Source: Flavicella sp042091695
Lineage (GTDB): Bacteria > Bacteroidota > Bacteroidia > Flavobacteriales > Flavobacteriaceae
NCBI GenBank assembly: GCA_042091695.1
Contig: JBELHA010000026.1
Span: 1-43,162, forward strand
Reading direction: 5' to 3'
Length of the DNA stretch: 43,162 nucleotides
Positions 1-7,108 of this stretch are shown here, in pieces. Numbering within the stretch: the first letter of the stretch is position 1; every line of letters starts with the position of its first letter. The notes under the pieces are model-generated. The model saw nothing but the letters and a program-made list of their open reading frames with translations, was not told where the DNA came from and ran no database searches. Position numbers and translations under genes: made by a program.

Positions 1-27
1 AAAACCACCTTATAAAAGGTGGTTTTT
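1..27 (-). terminator. Intrinsic terminator, probably bidirectional
   Basis: An 11-bp perfect stem (bases 1-11 pair with 16-26) has a 4-base loop, an A-run on one side and a T-run on the other. It lies 45 bases past the stop of the small minus-strand gene and would end its transcript. It may also serve a gene outside the window. Confidence 0.8.
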
Positions 28-71
28 CAACAAAAATCAATCTAATAACTATTTTGATCGAAGGGGTATAT

Positions 72-263
72 TTACATTTTTATTATTGAAAATCCTGCGA
101 TTCCAGATGGCATCGAGGTAAGTCCGTATTTATTTTTTATGGCACTAAATACTTCTTGGGGTGTTGGCCCTATCAAAGAAGATTTTTTTACAATTTCAAC
201 CCACATTCCATTGGCTACTTGAGCCTGATCTTTTGTGGCGGTTACTTTCCATAGTGAATTCAT
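72..263 (-). CDS. Small conserved protein, DUF6140-like
   Basis: A 63-residue protein with no signal peptide, Cys or membrane segment. The pattern is a short beta-rich start (LWKVTATKDQ), then NGMWVEIVKKSS, then an alpha segment (EVFSAIKNKYGL). From memory this resembles the small Bacteroidota DUF6140 family, which has a similar G-M-x-V-E-V core and a K-Y-G motif. The function of that family is unknown to me. It is a monocistronic minus-strand gene followed by a strong terminator, which supports it being real. No clear -7 element is visible upstream. The family match is a recollection and not certain. Confidence 0.6.
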   Translation of the reverse strand: MNSLWKVTATKDQAQVANGMWVEIVKKSSLIGPTPQEVFSAIKNKYGLTSMPSGIAGFSIIKM

Positions 264-652
264 TACTGAGCTTTTAAGTTATTTCTATGCTTATGCAAAC
301 GAATTAGATTGAACACAGTATTTTATCTACTAAAATAGTACTGATAACAGAAGTGTAAATCTAACTAAATAATCAAAACGCTTTTGAACTAATACGTGAA
401 CGTAGCACATTGCTCAATAAGCAAAACACTTCAAAAATCTTCATAAGTAAAGGCTAATCAATGCCTAAAACGGCAAACTACATACCTAAAAAAATACGTA
501 TACGTAGCTTTATTGTATTTAAAAAACAAGTAATACGCTTTGAAATACCGTCCTTTTATACACTTATAAAGTCAATTTTGAATAAAAAAAGAAATTTTGA
601 AGAGGGTAATGCTAATTATTTACCTGAAGTAAATACTCGCTTGACACAAAAA
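264..652. other. Gene-poor stretch of 389 bases
   Basis: This AT-rich stretch lies between the starts and ends of two minus-strand genes. I see no convincing gene in it. It contains a near-repeat, AATACGTGAACGTAGC at 391-406 and AATACGTATACGTAGC at 493-508 (14 of 16 identical), and a short inverted AGGC/GCCT pair near 451-464. An open plus-strand frame from 461 runs across the 3' end of the VF530 gene and looks like a chance frame. Confidence 0.5.
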
Positions 653-889
653 TTAAGAGGAAGAACGGTTATTTTTATTGTACATCTCAATATACAATGC
701 CTCAACTTTACTTTTGGCCCAGTTAGTTCGGCGTAAAAAAGTCAAGCTAGAACCGATGGTTGGATTGTTGCGAAAACAACCGATTCTAATTTTATGTCCC
801 AAATGTTCCCATCCGTAATATTCCACCAATTCTTTGAGGATGGTATCGAGTCGTTTTCCGTGTAAGGGATTGTTGGGTTGTTGGTCCAT
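653..889 (-). CDS. VF530 family DNA-binding protein
   Basis: A 78-residue protein matching the VF530 (DUF2132) family almost throughout: NNPLHGKRLD-ILKELVEYYGWEHLG near the start, then CFRNNPTIGSSLTFLRRTNWAKSKVE-LY. Family members are small helical proteins thought to bind DNA; the biological role is not established. The start is fixed by a -7 element (TATATTTG on the minus strand at 929-922) 33 bases upstream, giving a leader of about 25 bases. It is divergent from argE, and the two promoters overlap. The last residues (NNRSSS) are low complexity. Confidence 0.85.
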   Translation of the reverse strand: MDQQPNNPLHGKRLDTILKELVEYYGWEHLGHKIRIGCFRNNPTIGSSLTFLRRTNWAKSKVEALYIEMYNKNNRSSS

Positions 890-908
890 AAATGATATTA
901 AATGATGT

Positions 909-929
909 ATTTTAGCCTTGACAAATATA
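909..929. promoter_or_regulatory. Overlapping divergent promoters for VF530 gene and argE
   Basis: On the minus strand TATATTTG (929-922) is a perfect TAnnTTTG -7 element for the VF530 gene. On the plus strand TATTTTAG (909-916) is a one-mismatch -7 element that would start argE transcription near 922. The two elements are 5 bases apart, so the divergent genes may compete. Confidence 0.5.
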
Positions 930-976
930 CTTTAAAAAAACGAAGTCAAGAACACCCTATACCACATATATCAATT

Positions 977-2131
977 ATGACCGTAGCAGAACTCTTATCC
1001 AAACTTGTGTCTTTTCCTGTACTAGGAGGAGAAAGCAACCTGTCCATCATCCATTGGATCCAATCTTATATAGAATCTTTTGGAGTCACCACTACCCTAG
1101 TTCCAAATGAACAGGGCAACAAAGCTTCTTTACACTGTCGTATTGGCCCTCCTGTCAATGGAGGTGTGATTTTGTCAGGACATACTGATGTGGTTCCTGT
1201 AGCAGGGCAAGACTGGCATACAAACCCTTTTGAATTGACCGATAAAGGAGATGGTAAATTGTATGGAAGAGGTAGTTGTGACATGAAAGGGTTTGTAGCT
1301 TGTTGTCTAGCGGTATTGCCAGAACTGACTAGAGCCAATTTAAAAACCCCAATATATTTTGCTTTCTCCTATGATGAGGAAATTGGTTGTTTGGCAGCAC
1401 CCGAATTGATCGTACACTTACAAAACCATTACAGTGAATCTCCTAAATATGCTATCATAGGAGAACCTTCCAGCATGCAACCGATGATTGGTCATAAAGG
1501 AATTGGTTTTTTCAATACCACAGTTAATGGAACAGCTGGACACAGTAGTGGAATTCTAAAAGAGGTCAGTGCTGTTCACGAAACAGCAAGACTCATACTG
1601 TGGTTGGAAGACAAAATGAAACATTTAGCTACTACAACCATAGACGAACGTTTTAGCCCTCCTCATACTTCTATACATATTGGATGTGTGCAAGGAGGGA
1701 TTGCACCCAATATCATTGCGGACAAAGCAAACTTTTCATGGGACATTCGCGTAATCCCAAAAAATTCAGCACGAGAGATTATCGCAGATTTTGAAAAATA
1801 TTGTAACCATAGGAAAAAGGAATTACAAGAAATTTTTCCGGAGTTTACAATTGAAACAAAAGCCTTACACCCTCCTGTACCATCTTTGAGTACAACTCCA
1901 GAATCTGACATCGTCAAATTATTACAACAAATAAACCCAATTCAGGAGCTAGATACTGTTGCGTATGCGGCAGAAGCTGGACAGTTTTCAGATGCGGGAA
2001 TTGAGAGTATTATTTGTGGTCCTGGATCTATAGAACAAGCCCATAGAGCCAACGAATATGTTCAAAAAGATGAACTAAAATCTTGTATTGACATGTTAAA
2101 AAAACTGATTGAAAAACTTACACTTAAATAA
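977..2131 (+). CDS. argE: Acetylornithine deacetylase, M20 metallopeptidase family
   Basis: The protein has 384 residues and would hydrolyse N2-acetylornithine to ornithine in arginine synthesis; the family uses two metal ions and is cytoplasmic. Visible motifs: GHTD (H69, D71), GRGSCDMKG (D102 bridging metal), DEE at 133-135 (general base and ligand), GEPS (E163) and a late HRANE histidine. The dimerisation insert lies at about 180-290. A frame continues 25 codons upstream to 902, but the likely transcription start is near 922, so ATG 977 is preferred. The N-terminal wording (LLSKLVSFPV, VPNEQGNKASL) resembles the proteobacterial ArgE form. It stands alone, with no other arg genes. Another M20 amidohydrolase specificity is possible. 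Confidence 0.8.
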   Translation: MTVAELLSKLVSFPVLGGESNLSIIHWIQSYIESFGVTTTLVPNEQGNKASLHCRIGPPVNGGVILSGHTDVVPVAGQDWHTNPFELTDKGDGKLYGRGSCDMKGFVACCLAVLPELTRANLKTPIYFAFSYDEEIGCLAAPELIVHLQNHYSESPKYAIIGEPSSMQPMIGHKGIGFFNTTVNGTAGHSSGILKEVSAVHETARLILWLEDKMKHLATTTIDERFSPPHTSIHIGCVQGGIAPNIIADKANFSWDIRVIPKNSAREIIADFEKYCNHRKKELQEIFPEFTIETKALHPPVPSLSTTPESDIVKLLQQINPIQELDTVAYAAEAGQFSDAGIESIICGPGSIEQAHRANEYVQKDELKSCIDMLKKLIEKLTLK

Positions 2132-2140
2132 AAAACAATT

Positions 2141-2163
2141 TTATTTAAAATTATTCTAAATAA
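2141..2163. promoter_or_regulatory. Fur-like operator, upstream copy, imelysin 1 promoter
   Basis: A near-perfect 23-bp palindrome: arms TTATTTAAAAT and ATTCTAAATAA around one T, with a single mismatched pair. The central TTAAAATTATTCTAA has the 7-1-7 geometry of a Fur box. It ends 25 bases before the -7 element, so it covers or abuts the -33 region. Confidence 0.65.
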
Positions 2164-2188
2164 CCTTTTTTTATAGTGTTTCTATGTA

Positions 2189-2196
2189 TATATTTG
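2189..2196 (+). promoter_or_regulatory. -7 element of imelysin 1 promoter
   Basis: TATATTTG is a perfect TAnnTTTG. Transcription would start near 2201-2203, between the two operator copies. Confidence 0.7.
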
Positions 2197-2200
2197 CGAC

Positions 2201-2223
2201 TTATATTTAATAAGTCTAAATAA
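2201..2223. promoter_or_regulatory. Fur-like operator, downstream copy, imelysin 1 promoter
   Basis: The 23 bases have a perfect right half-site (TCTAAATAA) and a degenerate left half (TTATATTTAAT), matching 18 of 22 fixed positions of the arms TTATTTAGAAT and ATTCTAAATAA. It begins exactly 60 bases after the upstream copy and sits on the transcription start. Confidence 0.5.
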
Positions 2224-2229
2224 TAATAA

Positions 2230-3480
2230 ATAAAAACACAAATTAAATTAGGAATCTTGTCAATGATTGGAGTGGCAATTTTCAGTTGTTCAGATGATGA
2301 TAACAACAATGAAGGAGCAGTAACTAAAAACGAAGTAATCGAAAATTACGCTAATATCGTTTATACTAGCTACAAAGACAGTTACGATGCTGCAGTTGCT
2401 ATGCAAACAAAAATCTCTGCCTTTACAGCAAACCCAGACCAAGCTAAATTCGATGCAGCAAAAGATGCATGGAAAGCAGCACGTGAATTTTACGGACAAA
2501 CTGAAGTGTATCGTGGTTCGAATGGACCTATCGATTTTGAAGGAGCTGATGCACCAGCATGGGCAATTTCTAACGAAGGGCAAATCAATGCTTGGCCATT
2601 AGATGAAGGATACATTGACTATGTAAAAGCAGAGTCTGAGGCTTATGCAGGATCTTTTGAAAACAGCATCATTGCTGGAACTCAAGCAATCACTAAAGGC
2701 TTTTTAGCAGGTGTTAACGAAGGGGCAGGAACTGACCTTGACGAAGATGCAGCAGGAAAAGCGATTAGTACTGGATGGCACGCAGTTGAATTCTTATTGT
2801 GGGGTCAAGACGAAACTTTGCCTTCTGAAAAATTAGAAGGACAAAGAGAATTTACTGACTACACGACAGCAGATCATAAAGACAGAAGAGCTACTTACTT
2901 AAATGTAGTAACTGAATTGTTGGTAGATGACTTGAAGTTATTGGTTGATACTTGGGCTGAAGGAGGAACTTACAGAGAAGTATTTATGGCTTTGGACCAA
3001 AAAGAAGCACTTACAAACATCGTATCAGGACCTCACTTCTTAGCAGCTGAAGAGTTGTCTAACGAAAGAATGTTGGCTTCTGCTACTAGTGATGTAGGTA
3101 TCGATGGTTCTGGTCAGGAAGATGAGCACTCTTGTTTTGCTGATTATACACACCAAGATGTATACAGAAATGCACAAGGTGTGATGAACGTATTGTTCGG
3201 AAGATATGAAGATGGTGCTGTCTCAGGTGCTTCATTGTACGAATTGATCAAGCAAGAGGATGCAACTAAAGCAGCAAGCTTAAAAGCAGCAGCTGACAAA
3301 GCATGGGCTAGCGTAAAATTAATTGACGATGCTTACAATGCAGGAACTCCCTACGATCTTTTGATCACTCAAGAAGGTGAAAACAACCCTGGATTGGTTT
3401 TAGATGCAAATCAAGATTTATTGGATTTAGGAGACGTAATTGCGGAAGCAGTGGGGGTTTTTGAAATCAACTTATACTAA
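2230..3480 (+). CDS. Imelysin (M75) family lipoprotein 1, probable ATA start
   Basis: An imelysin-fold lipoprotein of 416 residues if read from ATA. The family includes EfeO, IrpA and ICMP proteins involved in iron uptake; metal binding is attributed to GxHxxE. Here the motif is intact: GWHAVE at 182-187 (H184, E187), followed by LLWGQD. From ATA 2230 the N-terminus has K2, K6, a hydrophobic core and a lipobox ending at C20 (IFSC), a textbook lipoprotein signal. From TTG 2257 only 10 uncharged residues precede the Cys, too few for secretion, and ATG 2263 is worse. After the Cys comes SDDDN, like the surface-export signal of Bacteroidota lipoproteins. The protein is Ala-rich with regular codon use, suggesting high expression. 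Two Fur-like operators flank the promoter. Automated annotation would probably start at 2257 or 2263. Confidence 0.85.
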   Translation: MKTQIKLGILSMIGVAIFSCSDDDNNNEGAVTKNEVIENYANIVYTSYKDSYDAAVAMQTKISAFTANPDQAKFDAAKDAWKAAREFYGQTEVYRGSNGPIDFEGADAPAWAISNEGQINAWPLDEGYIDYVKAESEAYAGSFENSIIAGTQAITKGFLAGVNEGAGTDLDEDAAGKAISTGWHAVEFLLWGQDETLPSEKLEGQREFTDYTTADHKDRRATYLNVVTELLVDDLKLLVDTWAEGGTYREVFMALDQKEALTNIVSGPHFLAAEELSNERMLASATSDVGIDGSGQEDEHSCFADYTHQDVYRNAQGVMNVLFGRYEDGAVSGASLYELIKQEDATKAASLKAAADKAWASVKLIDDAYNAGTPYDLLITQEGENNPGLVLDANQDLLDLGDVIAEAVGVFEINLY

Positions 3481-3521
3481 TAATTTATTGAGGTATTGTT
3501 TCAAATACCATCAGTAATCAT

Positions 3522-3529
3522 TATTTTTG
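3522..3529 (+). promoter_or_regulatory. -7 element before the di-heme oxidoreductase gene
   Basis: TATTTTTG fits TAnnTTTG. A transcript from it would begin near 3535 and its leader would at once contain the hairpin at 3542-3585. Confidence 0.5.
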
Positions 3530-3541
3530 TAAAGGAATTGT

Positions 3542-3592
3542 AATTCTCTGAATTTGTGCTATCAAATACACAAAATTAGAGAATTGCTTTTT
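3542..3592 (+). terminator. Terminator-like hairpin between imelysin 1 and oxidoreductase genes
   Basis: Arms at 3542-3558 and 3569-3585 pair at 15 of 17 positions around a 10-base loop, followed by GC and five T. It would cut read-through from imelysin 1, or act as an attenuator in the leader of the oxidoreductase transcript. Confidence 0.65.
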
Positions 3593-3618
3593 AATTGAAT
3601 AAGCAATAGATTCGATAG

Positions 3619-5019
3619 ATGACAAGAAACAAGCTCTATTTCATTGGACTGCTTGCACTCCTCTCAAGCTGTACTTTAGAAATAAACAAATATGAAGAAA
3701 TTCCAGCATATGAGGATGGTGAAGAAAGTTTGACCGAACACCTCGCACGATTGGGGACCAATAGCAACGCTTTTGGACGTAGTATTCCGGGATTAGACAG
3801 ATCTCAAAATATTTTGTTCTTTAACGGAAACCGCTTGTTCAATACTTCTTGGGTTTCTGCCCCATCCATTACCTCTGGATTGGATGGTTTGGGTCCTACT
3901 TTTAATGCCAAAGCCTGTGAAAATTGCCATCTAAAAGACGGTAGGGGAACTCCAATTATTGAAAACGGACACTTGTCTAAAGGTTTTTTACTCCGATTGA
4001 GTTTGCCTGGTGTCAATGCCTATGGTGGTCCTTTAAAAGTTCCTGGCTACGGAGATCAATTGCAACAAAAATCTATACTTAACGTTCCTGAGGAAGGACA
4101 AATTGAAGTGAGATACGAAACAATTACTGGTGCGTTCAAAGACGGGACTCCCTACGAACTATTAAAACCTATATACAGTATCGTCGACACTAATTTTGGT
4201 GCTTTGAATGATGTACTCACCTCTCCAAGAGTAGGAACACAAACCATCGGTCTCGGTTTGATAGATGCCATTTCTGAAGATTCAATCTTACAATACCAAG
4301 ACATTCAAGACTTAGACAAAGATGGTATATCAGGAAAAGCTAACTATGTTTGGGATGTACAAAAAGAAAGTTTAAGCCTCGGTAAATTTGGATGGAAAGC
4401 CAACCAACCCAACTTAAGACAACAAGTAGGATCTGCACTTCATGGTGATATTGGGCTTACCAACGCCCTGTTTCCAGATGTTAACTGCCCAGACCCACAA
4501 AATAACTGTAACGAAGCTCCCAATGGAGGAGCACCAGAAATTACAGAAACTCAAATGGATCGTTTGACCTTTTATCAAAGTGCACTTGCGGTTCCCTTGC
4601 GTAGAAACTACAAAGACGAAAAAGTACGGCACGGAAAGCAACTTTTTGATGTATTGGAATGTTTCAAATGCCACAGAACAGATTACACTACGGGTGCCTA
4701 CCCTTTCAACCCTTTATTGGAAGGCGTCACTATAAAACCTTATTCAGATTTTCTTTTGCACGATATGGGAGAAGATTTAGCTGACAACAGACCCGATTAT
4801 CTCGCCAATGGTCGCGAGTGGAGAACCCAACCTTTGTGGGGAATTGGGATGATTTTTGCCGTCAACAAGCACACCAACTTATTACACGATGGTCGTGCAC
4901 GTAATATTGAAGAAGCCATCTTATGGCACGGTGGTGAGGCTACCACTGCAAAAAATGCCTACACATCACTTGATAAAGAAAAACGTGAAGCTTTGTTAAG
5001 CTTTCTAAACTCATTATAA
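3619..5019 (+). CDS. Di-heme oxidoreductase lipoprotein (DUF1111 type)
   Basis: A 466-residue c-type cytochrome lipoprotein of the di-heme oxidoreductase (DHOR, formerly DUF1111) family. A lipobox (LLSSC, C18) follows a hydrophobic signal. Two heme-attachment motifs are seen, CENCH (100-104) and CFKCH (348-352); the second begins the C-terminal cytochrome domain. HDMGEDLAD and LLHDGRA nearby are typical family stretches and may hold the distal ligand residues. Genes of this family often sit beside imelysins in proposed iron or copper uptake loci, where a redox step on the metal is presumed; the substrate is unknown. The stop is 6 bases before imelysin 2, so the two are co-transcribed. Residues 287-302 add a Cys pair (VNCPDPQNNC) that may form a disulfide. 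Confidence 0.9.
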   Translation: MTRNKLYFIGLLALLSSCTLEINKYEEIPAYEDGEESLTEHLARLGTNSNAFGRSIPGLDRSQNILFFNGNRLFNTSWVSAPSITSGLDGLGPTFNAKACENCHLKDGRGTPIIENGHLSKGFLLRLSLPGVNAYGGPLKVPGYGDQLQQKSILNVPEEGQIEVRYETITGAFKDGTPYELLKPIYSIVDTNFGALNDVLTSPRVGTQTIGLGLIDAISEDSILQYQDIQDLDKDGISGKANYVWDVQKESLSLGKFGWKANQPNLRQQVGSALHGDIGLTNALFPDVNCPDPQNNCNEAPNGGAPEITETQMDRLTFYQSALAVPLRRNYKDEKVRHGKQLFDVLECFKCHRTDYTTGAYPFNPLLEGVTIKPYSDFLLHDMGEDLADNRPDYLANGREWRTQPLWGIGMIFAVNKHTNLLHDGRARNIEEAILWHGGEATTAKNAYTSLDKEKREALLSFLNSL

Positions 5020-5025
5020 AAAATC

Positions 5026-6093
5026 ATGAAAAAAATAATTTATATTCTAACCGTTATTTTTGCAATTGCCTGCACACAAACTAAAAATGAGGAAGTTGCA
5101 TTTGACGAAAAAGAACTGATTCAAGACATAGGAACGCATAGCATTGTTCCAGAAATAGAAAAATTCTATCTAAACACGACGGAATTATATACTAAAATAC
5201 AAACTTTCAATACGCAAAGAACTGAAGAAAATCTAAATGCTGCACAAGCACAATGGAAAACTACTGCTAACTCCTATGCCAGTGTGTATTTGTTCAATAT
5301 TGGGGATTTAAAGAAAGCCTATACTCATGTTAAATTGTTCAATTGGCCTACCAGTGCAGGAACCATTGAAAATAACACTTTGAAAGAGACGATTGATGAA
5401 ACTATAGTGATGAACTTAGGATCGGGATCTAAAGGATTGAACGGGATTGAATACCTTTTGTTCAATGCAAATAATGAAACAGTACTCAGTCAATTTACAA
5501 CAATTGAAAATAGAGGATTGTATCTAGAACTTATCGCAAAGGAACTACAGTCTAATGCTCAAAATGTATATGATAAGTGGCGTCCTGAAGGAGAAAACTA
5601 TGTACAAACCTTAGTAAACAGTGAAGCAACGAGTATTAAAGGTTCTTTCAATATGATCTACAATGGAATGTTCAATTTATTGGACAATGCCAAAGTGACA
5701 AAAATCGGAAAACCTGCGGGTCTCGAAAAGACAAAAACAACCAACACAAAATTATTACAAGCTCCTTACAGCAAATATTCTAAAGAAATGATTTTGGCAA
5801 ATCTAAACGCTATTGAAAATCTCTTTTTCAATACGAATGGACTGAATATTGCTGACTTTGTGTATTCTAAAACGAAAGAGACTACCCTTTCTGACGAATT
5901 TAAATCTAAATTAAACACATGTCGCGCAAAAGTTAATGCCATTGATGGCACTTTTTACAGCGCAATCAATGAAGAAAAAGATGCGATGGAAAACCTACAC
6001 GATGCCATCGAAGCATTGCGCCTATTTACTGCGGTTGCATTAAAATGGGAATTGTCAGTAGTTATTACGAGTACAGACAATGATGGAGATTGA
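5026..6093 (+). CDS. Imelysin family lipoprotein 2, altered metal motif
   Basis: A 355-residue imelysin-like lipoprotein. A short signal peptide ends in a lipobox (AIAC, C16). The two-repeat helical imelysin fold is suggested by the patterns VPEIEKFYLNTTELYTKI and LLQAPYSKYSKEMILANLNAIENLFF. The GxHxxE motif reads GLNGIE at 137-142, so the metal-binding His is Asn139 while the Glu is kept. The protein ends in TSTDNDGD, an acidic tail nearly the same as that of imelysin 3. It starts 6 bases after the oxidoreductase stop and is most likely translated from the same mRNA. It may bind metal differently from imelysin 1 or act as a partner subunit. Confidence 0.85.
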   Translation: MKKIIYILTVIFAIACTQTKNEEVAFDEKELIQDIGTHSIVPEIEKFYLNTTELYTKIQTFNTQRTEENLNAAQAQWKTTANSYASVYLFNIGDLKKAYTHVKLFNWPTSAGTIENNTLKETIDETIVMNLGSGSKGLNGIEYLLFNANNETVLSQFTTIENRGLYLELIAKELQSNAQNVYDKWRPEGENYVQTLVNSEATSIKGSFNMIYNGMFNLLDNAKVTKIGKPAGLEKTKTTNTKLLQAPYSKYSKEMILANLNAIENLFFNTNGLNIADFVYSKTKETTLSDEFKSKLNTCRAKVNAIDGTFYSAINEEKDAMENLHDAIEALRLFTAVALKWELSVVITSTDNDGD

Positions 6094-6101
6094 TTTCTTC
6101 G

Positions 6102-6109
6102 TATATTTG
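6102..6109 (+). promoter_or_regulatory. -7 element before the desaturase-like gene
   Basis: TATATTTG is a perfect TAnnTTTG, starting 9 bases after the imelysin 2 stop. It gives the desaturase-like gene its own promoter with a leader of about 17 bases. Confidence 0.55.
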
Positions 6110-6131
6110 CAATAGCTAAAGAGGTACGGAT

Positions 6132-7094
6132 ATGACGACACAAGAAATAGTAACTTTTTTACAAGAAGGACTCGAAGTCGCCTCTAGATACCTCCTATCT
6201 ACCACCAAGAGAACCCATTATATTTATTTGATGAGTTCTCTGCTGCTAGCTTTGTATGTATACCTAAAGTCCAAGAGAAAAAAACAAACGTTTCTACAAT
6301 ACCTATTTCCCAAAAAAATATGGTGGAGCCGTTCTGCTTTCGTAGATTATATTTTTATTTTTTTCAATAGCTTTATAAAGATTATACTCATTGGGCCCTT
6401 TTTGATTTATGGATTGCTATTGGCATACCATACCAACGACTATCTGGAATATTGGTTTGGCTTTAGCAGTTTGCAATTTTCGGATACAGAAACGATTGTT
6501 TGTTATACAATTGTCTTGACATTGGTTAGTGATTTTACGACCTTCTTGGTGCATTATGCCTGTCATAAAATCCGCTTTTTATGGGAATTTCATAAAATAC
6601 ATCATTCTGCCACTACCATGAATCCTTTTACACAGTACAGATTGCATCCTGTAGAACTCATTTTAAACAATATCAAATCAATTGTCGTTTTTGGTTTGGT
6701 AACTGGGTTGTTTGATTATCTGTCTAACCATCAAGTAAGCAAATGGACCTACCTTGGTGTCAATGCTTTTTCGCTTTTATTTTACACCTGGGGTGCCAAC
6801 CTGAGACATTCGCATGTAAAATTGCGCTTTTTTAATTTTTTGGAATACTTCCTTATTAGTCCCGTTCAGCATCAGGTACACCATAGTGACAACCCGAAAC
6901 ACTTCGATAAAAACATGGGGTCTAGACTGGCTATATGGGATTGGATGTTTGGAACCTTAGTACGTTCAAATCAAACCGACAAGCTTGTTTTTGGTTTGGG
7001 GAAAAAAGACAATAGGAACTATACTTCATTTTGGAAAAACTTGACTATGCCTTTTTACAACATTGCTAAGAGGTTAAAAGTACTTTCTAAATAA
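6132..7094 (+). CDS. Sterol desaturase / fatty acid hydroxylase family membrane protein
   Basis: A 320-residue integral membrane protein with hydrophobic segments at about 30-45, 72-100, 122-140, 184-200 and 207-222. The His clusters that hold the di-iron centre are all present: HYACH (141-145), HKIHH (154-158), H172, HSH (226-228) and HQVHH (247-251). Family enzymes hydroxylate or desaturate lipids with O2; the substrate here cannot be told. It lies 38 bases behind imelysin 2 with a promoter of its own, and ends 14 bases from the convergent TonB receptor gene with no terminator between. Its place in a metal-uptake locus is unexplained. It might simply need iron, or change the membrane that hosts the uptake proteins. 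Confidence 0.85.
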   Translation: MTTQEIVTFLQEGLEVASRYLLSTTKRTHYIYLMSSLLLALYVYLKSKRKKQTFLQYLFPKKIWWSRSAFVDYIFIFFNSFIKIILIGPFLIYGLLLAYHTNDYLEYWFGFSSLQFSDTETIVCYTIVLTLVSDFTTFLVHYACHKIRFLWEFHKIHHSATTMNPFTQYRLHPVELILNNIKSIVVFGLVTGLFDYLSNHQVSKWTYLGVNAFSLLFYTWGANLRHSHVKLRFFNFLEYFLISPVQHQVHHSDNPKHFDKNMGSRLAIWDWMFGTLVRSNQTDKLVFGLGKKDNRNYTSFWKNLTMPFYNIAKRLKVLSK

Positions 7095-7108
7095 ATATTT
7101 GCATAAAA

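Noticed and set aside
461..736. Plus-strand open frame of 91 codons
   Set aside because: It overlaps the 3' end of the VF530 gene on the other strand, is low in complexity and shows no promoter or family pattern. The VF530 frame is clearly the real gene there.
7095..7108. Terminator between the convergent desaturase-like and receptor genes
   Set aside because: Only 14 bases separate them and there is no inverted repeat, so transcripts may overlap.
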